Shown here one piece after another: positions 1-5,501 of a stretch of 14,058 nucleotides of DNA. A program made the translations under genes and the position numbers. Location: contig JAQCGA010000034.1 in the NCBI GenBank assembly GCA_027619145.1, forward strand, positions 1 through 14,058, given 5' to 3'. Source of the stretch: a bacterium. GTDB lineage: Bacteria; Latescibacterota; UBA2968; GCA-2709665. The notes below the pieces were generated by a model that made no database searches, was not told where the DNA came from, and worked only from the letters and a program-made list of their open reading frames with translations. The first letter of the stretch is position 1. The number at the start of each line of letters is the position of its first letter.

Positions 1-14
1 TCCAGGTGAATCTC

Positions 15-36
15 GGGCAGCCACAGGGGGCTGCCC
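15..36. repeat. Short inverted repeat (GGGCAGCC hairpin)
   Basis: GGGCAGCC at 15-22 pairs perfectly with GGCTGCCC at 29-36, leaving a six-base loop, and is followed by CTACGAAATTC. It lies 56 bases beyond the stop of the minus-strand dioxygenase gene. No T-run follows on the minus strand, so I read it as a dispersed hairpin repeat and not an intrinsic terminator. Similar GGGC...GCCC hairpins occur at 1038-1057, 1133-1154 and 1177-1194 in this window. Confidence 0.6.
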
Positions 37-73
37 CTACGAAATTCAAAATCGGATAGATGATTTCCGGCGG

Positions 74-94
74 CAATTATCAATTGGAAATTTA
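74..94. repeat. Short heptad repeat (CAATTAT type), about 2-3 units
   Basis: CAATTAT (74-80) and CAATTGG (81-87) are followed by the degenerate unit AAATTTA (88-94), which contains the TAA stop (plus-strand tta, 92-94) of the minus-strand dioxygenase. Two longer arrays of the same seven-base period occur at 2341-2382 and 8933-8974, so this is a small or decayed member of the same family. Confidence 0.5.
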
Positions 95-856
95 TCTGGG
101 AAATGGGAAAGGTGCGGGGGTTTCGTTATAGTGTTTGAAGCGGTCTTCGCCGCGGACCAGAATGGGACGCCACCGTTGGCCGACGGAGTTTTCGTTGACC
201 TGTTTGGCTTTGGGAGGAATAAAGCGGACGGTGAGGCCGCAGCGGCGCCGGTTGGAGCGGTTGGGCATGCTGGCGTGAAAGAGCTGGCCGTCGTGTATGG
301 ACATTTGCCCGGCTTTGAGTTCCAGGTCTATGGCCTGGGTGGTGTCTACGTATTCGTCTGGAATTTCCTGGTTGATGCTTAAGAGGTTGCCTTCTCGGTC
401 AGATTTTGCGTGGGTGACAATGCCGTTTCGGTGTGAGCCGGGGATGACGCGCATGCAGCCGTTTTCAACGTCGCTGTCATCAATGGCAATCCAGGCGGTG
501 TGCGCTTCGGGTGGCTCCAGGCCCCAGTAGGTGACGTCCTGGTGCCAGGCGACAAACCCTTTGGCCAAGGGGTCCGGGTATTTGCAGAAGAAGTGGGTGC
601 TGAGGAGGAGGACGTCTTTGCCCATGGCTTCTACCAGGAGGTCAAGAATACGTGGGTCGGCAGACAATTTCCAGATGAATTCTTCATCAAAATGCCGGGC
701 TTGCAGACCAATCTGGCATTTTTCTTTGCCTTCCCGGGCTTCCAGTTCGTCGAAGGCTTCGCGGTAGGCGTTGATCTCTGTTTCGGTGAAGATGTCTAAT
801 TTGGGCAGAACCCCCTGCTCTGCATAGATCTTGCCGAGGTTTTCGACAGCGGGCAT
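92..856 (-). CDS. Phytanoyl-CoA dioxygenase (PhyH) family protein
   Basis: This 254-residue protein is a predicted Fe(II)/2-oxoglutarate-dependent oxygenase of the PhyH family. The iron-binding facial triad is visible: His105-x-Asp107 in WHQDVTYW and distal His194 in LFHASMPNRS. Arg205, eleven residues after the distal His, fits the 2-oxoglutarate carboxylate binder. A second family hallmark is the block around residues 130-142 (ENGCMRVIPGSHR). There is no signal peptide or membrane segment, so it is cytosolic. The length is usual for bacterial PhyH proteins. The ATG at 856 is supported by AGGAG about eight bases upstream. The gene is divergent from the enolase-superfamily gene at 1212 and shares its intergenic region. 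Family members hydroxylate diverse small molecules, so the substrate cannot be named and a human PAHX-like role should not be assumed. Family call sure, function unknown. Confidence 0.9.
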   Translation of the reverse strand: MPAVENLGKIYAEQGVLPKLDIFTETEINAYREAFDELEAREGKEKCQIGLQARHFDEEFIWKLSADPRILDLLVEAMGKDVLLLSTHFFCKYPDPLAKGFVAWHQDVTYWGLEPPEAHTAWIAIDDSDVENGCMRVIPGSHRNGIVTHAKSDREGNLLSINQEIPDEYVDTTQAIDLELKAGQMSIHDGQLFHASMPNRSNRRRCGLTVRFIPPKAKQVNENSVGQRWRPILVRGEDRFKHYNETPAPFPFPR

Positions 857-913
857 GGTTTTTTCTCCTGGTTTGTGTTCGGGGAGGACTATGTGTTTCT
901 TGCAGGACGATCG

Positions 914-928
914 TAGATTTCTAATCTA
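914..928. promoter_or_regulatory. Palindrome overlapping the minus-strand promoter; possible operator
   Basis: TAGATT (914-919) and AATCTA (923-928) form a perfect 6-base inverted repeat around a 3-base centre. The right arm coincides with the proposed -10 of the minus-strand promoter. It lies 58-72 bases upstream of the dioxygenase ATG, a typical repressor position. It could equally be a fragment of a dispersed repeat; no regulator gene is nearby. Confidence 0.35.
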
Positions 929-951
929 TGTGTAATGGCAAAGTGGGGCAA
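923..951 (-). promoter_or_regulatory. Possible sigma70-type promoter for the first dioxygenase
   Basis: Read on the minus strand, TTGCCC (plus 946-951) is followed after exactly 17 bases by TAGATT (plus 923-928). Each element matches 4 of 6 consensus bases. The expected start, near 916, gives a 5' leader of about 60 bases before the ATG at 856. The boxes are weak; the spacing and position are the support. Confidence 0.35.
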
Positions 952-985
952 CCCGTTTCTTGCCTGGGCGTTCATTCGGTGGCGC

Positions 986-1014
986 TTGACAGGCCGAGTC
1001 CGGTGCGGTATCAT
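986..1014 (+). promoter_or_regulatory. Sigma70-type promoter for the enolase-superfamily gene
   Basis: TTGACA at 986-991 is a perfect -35. A 17-base spacer leads to TATCAT at 1009-1014, five of six matches to the -10. Transcription would start near 1021, giving an unusually long leader of about 190 bases before the ATG at 1212. Confidence 0.6.
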
Positions 1015-1037
1015 AGGGCGTTCGTATGTTCTGTATG

Positions 1038-1057
1038 GGCGGATCTGTGTGTCCGCC
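1038..1057. repeat. Hairpin repeat (GGCGGA...TCCGCC)
   Basis: GGCGGA at 1038-1043 pairs with TCCGCC at 1052-1057 across an 8-base loop. It shares its stem sequence with the tighter hairpin at 1177-1194 and lies just downstream of the predicted transcription start. Confidence 0.45.
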
Positions 1058-1077
1058 TGGGGTCTAAAAAGGGGTCG

Positions 1078-1118
1078 CGCAAAGGCGCAAAGTCGCAAAG
1101 GGAAACCGGTGGTGTTGC
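1078..1118. repeat. Dispersed repeat with 8-base CGCAAAGG units, copy 1
   Basis: The units CGCAAAGG, CGCAAAGT and CGCAAAGG run in tandem, followed by GGAAACCGGTGGTGTTGC. The whole 41-base stretch aligns without gaps to 5407-5447 with four mismatches. Both copies are intergenic and in the same orientation. CGCAAAG-type octad repeats are common in intergenic DNA of several bacterial phyla; their origin is unclear. Confidence 0.7.
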
Positions 1119-1132
1119 GGGGTGTTTCGCAG

Positions 1133-1154
1133 GGGCAGACCTTCGTGCTTGCCC
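1133..1154. repeat. Weak hairpin repeat (GGGCA...TGCCC)
   Basis: GGGCA at 1133-1137 pairs with TGCCC at 1150-1154 around a 12-base loop. The general form is like the stronger hairpin at 15-36. It lies in the leader of the plus-strand gene. Confidence 0.35.
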
Positions 1155-1176
1155 GGCTTTGGGATATTTTCGTTGA

Positions 1177-1201
1177 GGCGGATAACCATCCGCCCGTTTT
1201 T
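1177..1201 (+). terminator. Terminator-like hairpin just before the ribosome binding site
   Basis: GGCGGAT (1177-1183) and ATCCGCC (1188-1194) form a perfect 7-bp stem with the tetraloop AACC, followed by CG and five T (1197-1201). This has the form of an intrinsic terminator. It ends one base before the SD GGAGGGG (1203-1209). It could act as a leader attenuator, insulate the gene from upstream transcription, or simply be another hairpin repeat that happens to precede a T-run. Confidence 0.4.
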
Positions 1202-1211
1202 CGGAGGGGTC

Positions 1212-2324
1212 ATGAAAATTACGGATGTTTCTGCGCTGGTTTTACGTTTGCCCGAGGTGACAGATGCGTGTGACGGAACGCAGGATACGTGTTTGATTCG
1301 CATAGAGACAGATGAAGGGATTGTGGGATGGGGTGAAGTGGATTCGTGCCCGACTGTGGTGAAGGCGATTGTGGATGCGCCGTTGTCGCATCAAATTTGC
1401 AATGGGTTGGGCAATGCGCTTCGTGGGGAAGATCCGCTGGCGATTGAGGTTTGTACGGAGAAGATGATGAAGGCTGCCAATTATTATGGCCGTGCGGCTG
1501 TTGGACAGCACGCGATGGCCGGGGTGAATCTGGCATTGTGGGATATTGCGGGGAAGGCACTTGGACGGCCGGTGTGTGAATTGCTGGGTGGTCCGTTTAA
1601 AAAGAAATTTCGGGCATATTGTTCGATTCTTTTTGGAGATACGCCGGAGGAGACGTACGAGCTGGGGCGGAAGCATGCCGATATGGGGTTTACTGCAATT
1701 AAGTTTGGTTGGGGACCTATGGGGCAGAGTGAGGCGAACGATATTGCGCTGGTGCAGGAGGCGCGCAGGGGAGCTGGCGAGGATGTGGATGTTCTGATCG
1801 ACGCGGGACAGGTGTGGAATTGGAAGACGGCGTTGAAGCGGGCGCACCAGTTTGCGGAGTTTCGGCCGTTCTGGATTGAGGAACCGCTACATCCCCAGGA
1901 TGTGAAGGGGTACGCATGGTTGACTGCGGAGAGTCCGGTGCCGATTGCAACAGGTGAGGCCGAGGCGAGTCCGGAGGCGTTCGAGAGGCTGATCGTGGAG
2001 GGCGGGTTGGATTGGGTGCAACCGGACCCGGGTCGGTGCGGGATTTCCACGATGGTGGAAGTGGGCAGGATGACGCATCGCCACCATGTGAACGTGGTGA
2101 ATCATGCGTTCAAGAGTGGAATTACGATTGCGGCGTCTTTGCATGGGCTGGCGGCAGTGCCACACGGGACGGTGTTTGAATACTGCATGTCGGATTCCCC
2201 GCTGCGGCACGAGTTGACGCACGAACGGTTTGAAGTGGTGGATGGATATGTGATGGTTCCCGATGCTCCGGGATTGGGGGTAACGGTGAATGAGGAGACG
2301 GTGGAGAAGTACAGGGTGGCTTGA
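1212..2324 (+). CDS. Mandelate racemase/muconate lactonizing enzyme family protein
   Basis: This 370-residue enolase-superfamily protein should abstract the proton alpha to a carboxylate, most likely on a sugar acid or related hydroxy acid. It has an N-terminal capping domain (about 1-125) and a beta-barrel domain. Mg ligands are Asp197 (LIDAGQ), Glu223 (WIEEPL) and Glu249 (ATGEAEAS), spaced 26 and 26 as in mandelate racemase. The Asp272-His298 pair (QPDPGR, VVNHAF) is the general acid/base dyad of the mandelate racemase subgroup. Lys164 is kept, but the second Lys of the KxK motif is Gly166 (KFGWGP). The ATG at 1212 is chosen over an in-frame upstream ATG at 1122 because GGAGGGG precedes it by two bases and MKITDV is a typical start of the family. 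It is the only plus-strand gene and stands alone with its own promoter. Dehydratase is more likely than racemase; substrate unknown. Confidence 0.92.
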   Translation: MKITDVSALVLRLPEVTDACDGTQDTCLIRIETDEGIVGWGEVDSCPTVVKAIVDAPLSHQICNGLGNALRGEDPLAIEVCTEKMMKAANYYGRAAVGQHAMAGVNLALWDIAGKALGRPVCELLGGPFKKKFRAYCSILFGDTPEETYELGRKHADMGFTAIKFGWGPMGQSEANDIALVQEARRGAGEDVDVLIDAGQVWNWKTALKRAHQFAEFRPFWIEEPLHPQDVKGYAWLTAESPVPIATGEAEASPEAFERLIVEGGLDWVQPDPGRCGISTMVEVGRMTHRHHVNVVNHAFKSGITIAASLHGLAAVPHGTVFEYCMSDSPLRHELTHERFEVVDGYVMVPDAPGLGVTVNEETVEKYRVA

Positions 2325-2340
2325 GGGCTAGGGGAAGAAG

Positions 2341-2382
2341 AAATTATCAATTGATAATTGGCAATTGATAATTGACAATTGT
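2341..2382. repeat. Heptad repeat array, 6 units, in a convergent spacer
   Basis: Six seven-base units run without interruption: AAATTAT, CAATTGA, TAATTGG, CAATTGA, TAATTGA, CAATTGT. The consensus is YAATTRN. It contains the perfect 18-base palindrome AATTATCAATTGATAATT (2342-2359). The array fills half of the 83-base spacer between the stop of the plus-strand gene (2324) and the stop of the SprT-like gene (2408). The AT-rich stem is too weak to call a terminator. Confidence 0.75.
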
Positions 2383-2407
2383 CTGAAGTCTTATTTCTCA
2401 CCGAGTG

Positions 2408-3469
2408 TTATGCTGTGAGGTGTCCTCCGAATCCGGAGCCTTTCTCTCGGACGGGTTTGTGGATGGTGACGTTGCGTCCATCCTGCAGGCCGTCGCGATA
2501 CGCGGGGGTGTCGGATACACCGCCACCCCTGCGGGTGTGTACCCGAGGGTTGAGATATCGATAATAGGTGTGTAGCCTGGCATCCCCTTTCCAAACGAGG
2601 GCCTGTGTTTCTTGCAGGCCCTTTTCTTGTTCTTTTAGTTTTCGGTAGAAGCCTTCCAGGACGCCCGTATAATATCGCTGACGTTCTCGGTTGGCCCGGA
2701 TGTTGTTCTGTTTTTTGTAGTCTTTCCAGAGATTGTCCAGGAGGTTTGTGAGGTAGTGGTACACATAGTCTGCCATGTCCAGGTTTTCTGGGGTGCCAAA
2801 AATTTGGAGGAGGGTACCGGATCGGTTCTGGAGGGCATCGTAGCTGTGTGCCCAGATGACTTCGACGAAGAAAAATTCATTCAGGAGGGCGGCCAGCCAG
2901 ATTTCTGCGGAGGTGCGTCGGCCTTTTACTTTGCCCAGATGGCGGTACGAAAAATGGCGTTCGCGGTCCAGTTCTACCAGGTCGATGTTGTATTTGATGA
3001 GGAGGTGGCGGGCTTTTTGAACGGCGACCTGGGCTTCGTTTTCATTGGGGCTACCGGAAAGGGAGAGGAGTTTTTTGAGGCGGCGTAAGAGGGTGGGGTC
3101 CGTTTCTGCTTGAAGGTCCTGTGCAGATGCGGTTGCCCTGGGGTTGCAACGGAGTACGTGGCAGGCCTGCTTGAAGGCGGGGCCGTGCGGGGGTTCGTTT
3201 TCGGCATGGAGAACTTCCTGGGCGTACTGGTGCGCCATTTCGTGGCGAAGGGTTTCCAGCACAGACGCCCAGGAGTCGCGGTGAATGTGGATCTGGGAGA
3301 CAGAGAGGGTGCGGGTGGTACCATTCCAGTGGCCGAGTTCACGTTCAGACCGACTCAGGCGAATGACGGGCCGGGTGAGTGCGCTGGACAGGTATTCCCG
3401 GTTATAATGCGTCCACCAATGGTAGAGCTTGCGGTTCCAGGATTCGTGTAGTTTTTGTTCGGTGGACAT
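2408..3469 (-). CDS. SprT-like zinc metalloprotease-fold protein with DUF2786 domain
   Basis: This 353-residue protein joins two domains. Residues 5-110 are SprT-like, with the zinc motif HEMAH (His76, Glu77, His80) and a third ligand in HGPAF (His95). Residues 125-165 match DUF2786 (LLRRLKKLLSLSGSP, then a block ending KARHLLIKYNIDL). Residues 185-290 form a further helical region that usually follows DUF2786. The last 40 residues are basic and Gly-rich. SprT-fold proteins include Spartan-type DNA-protein crosslink proteases. In this bacterial architecture the substrate is unknown and a DNA-linked role is only an inference. The start lies three bases after the stop of the DapF-family gene (TGATCCATG) and no clear SD is visible, so translation is probably coupled. 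It ends the eight-gene run and has no evident metabolic link to it. Confidence 0.85.
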   Translation of the reverse strand: MSTEQKLHESWNRKLYHWWTHYNREYLSSALTRPVIRLSRSERELGHWNGTTRTLSVSQIHIHRDSWASVLETLRHEMAHQYAQEVLHAENEPPHGPAFKQACHVLRCNPRATASAQDLQAETDPTLLRRLKKLLSLSGSPNENEAQVAVQKARHLLIKYNIDLVELDRERHFSYRHLGKVKGRRTSAEIWLAALLNEFFFVEVIWAHSYDALQNRSGTLLQIFGTPENLDMADYVYHYLTNLLDNLWKDYKKQNNIRANRERQRYYTGVLEGFYRKLKEQEKGLQETQALVWKGDARLHTYYRYLNPRVHTRRGGGVSDTPAYRDGLQDGRNVTIHKPVREKGSGFGGHLTA

Positions 3470-3472
3470 GGA

Positions 3473-4357
3473 TCAGGAAGTTTTTTTGACGCCCAGCTCC
3501 CGCAAAAAAGAGGGGCTGAGGGTGCCGCGGGCAACTTCGGCCACTGGACCTTTCATGGTGAGGTTGAAGTCTTTGTCTATGTCAATGTGCAACGTGCCGC
3601 CGGGTGCTTTGACGGTGACGGGTGTTTTGACCAGGCCCAGGCGTACGGCAGCACTGGCGGCTGCGCAGGAAGAAGATCCGGAGGCGAGGGTTTCCCCGGC
3701 ACCGCGTTCCCAGATGAGGATGTAGATTTCTTTTGGGCCAGTGGGTACGGCAAGCTGGACGTTGATGCGGCGGGGGAAGAGGCTGTGGTTTTCGAGTTCG
3801 GAGCCCAATTTGAGCAGGTCTTCCCGAGACCAGGTTTTTCCTTTGGGTTTGAAGATCACGCAGTGCGGGTTGCCCACGCTGACGCCGGTGAATTTGAGGT
3901 TTTGTCCGGCGGCTTTTATGGGTTGTTCGATGAGTTCGTCCACGTTCAAGGTGCAGGGCAAAGCCTGAGGGCGAAAGGTGGCCTGGCCCATTTCGACGGT
4001 AGCAACGCTGGCGTCGCCGTGTTTGTCTATGTGTAGTTCTACGCTGACGAGGCCGCCTTTTGTGTTTACCGTGAAGTTGTTGCGGCGGACTTTCCGGGTG
4101 GCGTGCAGGTAGCGTGCGAAGATGCGCAGGCCGTTGCCCGATTTTTCGGCTTCGCTGCCATCCGGGTTGTAGATGCGTAAGCCAAAGTCCGCTTTGTCCG
4201 ATTTTTCAAGGGTGAGGATGCCGTCGCTACCCACGCCCCAGTTGCGGTCGCAGATGAGGCGGATGTTTTTGGGGGTCAGTTTGAAGTCCAACTCAGCCGG
4301 GTCCATGACGATGTAGTCGTTTCCCAGGCCGTGGCCTTTAAAGAAGCCGTTTTTCAT
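3473..4357 (-). CDS. dapF: Diaminopimelate epimerase (DapF) family protein, Ser/Ser variant
   Basis: This 294-residue protein has the two-lobed DapF fold signature along its whole length: KGHGLGNDYIV (7-17), Asn64 in IYNPDGSEA, GNG (74-76), VGNPHCV (161-167), Asn199, and WERGAG (217-221). DapF normally interconverts LL- and meso-diaminopimelate with two catalytic cysteines. Here both are serine: Ser73 (EKSGNG, codon TCG) and Ser226 (LASGSSSC, codon TCC). A nearby Cys231 is not at the catalytic position. The rest of the active site is intact, so it may be a DapF-like isomerase with altered chemistry or substrate, or a slow or inactive paralogue. The ATG at 4357 has AGGAG upstream, and the protein begins at the conserved N-terminus. 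It lies 47 bases after an MDR oxidoreductase gene and 3 bases before the SprT-like gene. No other lysine-pathway gene is in view. The family is sure; the dapF symbol is by family only. Confidence 0.85.
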   Translation of the reverse strand: MKNGFFKGHGLGNDYIVMDPAELDFKLTPKNIRLICDRNWGVGSDGILTLEKSDKADFGLRIYNPDGSEAEKSGNGLRIFARYLHATRKVRRNNFTVNTKGGLVSVELHIDKHGDASVATVEMGQATFRPQALPCTLNVDELIEQPIKAAGQNLKFTGVSVGNPHCVIFKPKGKTWSREDLLKLGSELENHSLFPRRINVQLAVPTGPKEIYILIWERGAGETLASGSSSCAAASAAVRLGLVKTPVTVKAPGGTLHIDIDKDFNLTMKGPVAEVARGTLSPSFLRELGVKKTS

Positions 4358-4404
4358 GCAGGTCTCCTGTGGGTGCAGATTGTGGTTGGATGGGGTATTA
4401 CAGA

Positions 4405-5373
4405 TCAATCCCAGGTCAGAACAACGCCCATGGTTTCGCCAAGGCGGTTGTAGAGCAGGTCGAAGGCTTCTGCCGCCTGTTGATATGGGAAGCGGTGCGA
4501 GATCATGTCTTCAACTCGAATTTTGCCTTCGGAGAGAAACTGGATGGCCTGGTCCGAGCCTTCGGGGCGTTTGCTACCATCGAGATAGCCACCGATGAGC
4601 CGCTTGCCCTGAATTTTGGACGAGTCCAGGGGGAGGGGTTCCTCTTCGTAGAGGCCCAGAACCTGGATGAGACCGCCGCGTTTGACCATGTCCTGGGCCT
4701 GACGAAATGCAGCTGTACCAGCCCGGCCGCCTACGGCTTCGACAACAATGTCTGCCCCTGCGCCATGGGTGAGGCGTTTGACGGCTTCTACAGGGTCTTC
4801 TGTGGAGGCGTCAATGACCTCGTCTGCACCCAGACGCCGTGCCAGGTCGCAACGGATGGGGAGGGCATCTACGGCAATCACACGTGCGTTGACCATTGCT
4901 TTGAGTGTTTGCATACAGCCGCTGCCTACCAGGCCCTGGCCCAGGATGACAACGGTGTGTTCGGCCTTTGCGGCAATTTCCCACATCCATAATACAGAGC
5001 TGGTGGCCAGAGGCCAGAAGGTGCCTGCGATAGATGAGACGGTATCTGGGAGTTGAACCACAGGGGTGTGGTGTGTGGAGTTGACAACTTCGACAGCCAC
5101 GTACTGGGCATGAGGTGCCAGGGCTGCCACCCGTTCTGAGAGGAAAAAGTCTTCGACCTCAGAGCCAACTTCCACAACCTGTCCTACAAACGAGTAGCCC
5201 ATGCTCTGGTGGGCAATGGCTTCTGGCCGGATGTAGCGCCGCCAGATCTCAGAGCCCCGGCTGATGAGCGTTTTTTCGGCGCGGATGAGGATCTGGGTGG
5301 ACGTAATTTGCGGTACGTCTACTTCTTCGATGACGATGTTATAAGCGCCTTCGGGTTTGGCAACGCGTTTCAT
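4405..5373 (-). CDS. MDR-superfamily (alcohol dehydrogenase-like) NAD-dependent oxidoreductase
   Basis: This 322-residue medium-chain dehydrogenase/reductase has a GroES-like N-terminal domain (about 1-120), a Rossmann domain with GQGLVG (145-150) and Asp169 at the end of the second strand, which favours NAD over NADP. Residues that bind catalytic zinc in alcohol dehydrogenases are missing. The usual Cys is replaced in TLISRGSE (Ser38 region) and the usual GHE is GYS (59-61). The four-Cys structural zinc loop is also absent. It is therefore a zinc-free MDR member or one with a different site. The name alcohol dehydrogenase describes only the fold. The ATG at 5373 is preceded by GAGG eight bases away. 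It lies 128 bases after the lyase gene, across a dispersed repeat, and 47 bases before the DapF-family gene, with which it probably forms a unit. Substrate unknown. Confidence 0.85.
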   Translation of the reverse strand: MKRVAKPEGAYNIVIEEVDVPQITSTQILIRAEKTLISRGSEIWRRYIRPEAIAHQSMGYSFVGQVVEVGSEVEDFFLSERVAALAPHAQYVAVEVVNSTHHTPVVQLPDTVSSIAGTFWPLATSSVLWMWEIAAKAEHTVVILGQGLVGSGCMQTLKAMVNARVIAVDALPIRCDLARRLGADEVIDASTEDPVEAVKRLTHGAGADIVVEAVGGRAGTAAFRQAQDMVKRGGLIQVLGLYEEEPLPLDSSKIQGKRLIGGYLDGSKRPEGSDQAIQFLSEGKIRVEDMISHRFPYQQAAEAFDLLYNRLGETMGVVLTWD

Positions 5374-5406
5374 GAATTTTCCTCGCGGGGTGAAAGGCGG
5401 GTCTCA

Positions 5407-5447
5407 CGCAAAGGCGCAAAGACGCGAAGGGAAATCGGTGGTGATGC
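5407..5447. repeat. Dispersed repeat with 8-base CGCAAAGG units, copy 2
   Basis: CGCAAAGG, CGCAAAGA and CGCGAAGG in tandem, followed by GGAAATCGGTGGTGATGC. It aligns over 41 bases to 1078-1118 with four mismatches, in the same orientation. It lies in the 128-base spacer between the MDR and lyase genes. The similarity continues past the octads through CGGTGGTG, so the repeat unit is longer than the tandem core. Confidence 0.7.
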
Positions 5448-5501
5448 CCTATGCTATTGCGCAAGAGGATAGAGGCGTGCCGTGCAAACATGTTGACGGC
5501 G

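Larger units (their letters stand above)
857..1211. other. Divergent intergenic region, 355 bases
   Basis: No credible gene lies here. From left to right it holds the SD of the minus-strand dioxygenase, a palindrome at 914-928 inside a weak minus-strand promoter (923-951), a strong plus-strand promoter (986-1014), then about 190 bases of leader. The leader carries a hairpin (1038-1057), an eight-base-period repeat (1078-1118), another hairpin (1133-1154) and a terminator-like hairpin (1177-1201) directly before the SD GGAGGGG at 1203-1209. Open frames crossing the region have no SD, and their sequence resembles no protein family I recognise. Confidence 0.7.

Noticed and set aside
1026..1067. 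Thirteen-codon leader ORF (MFCMGGSVCPPGV) just after the predicted transcription start
   Set aside because: No SD, no run of regulatory codons, and it overlaps a hairpin repeat; likely chance.
1122..1211. In-frame upstream ATG that would lengthen the enolase-superfamily protein by 30 residues
   Set aside because: The added part lies over hairpin repeats, has no SD and does not match the family start; the ATG at 1212 has GGAGGGG two bases upstream.
3455..4036. Long plus-strand open frame opposite the DapF-family gene; similar frames at 4369-4992, 1242-1847 (minus) and 10406-10951
   Set aside because: They are antisense to genes with clear catalytic motifs, have no SD and arise from the C-ending or G-ending codon bias of the true genes.
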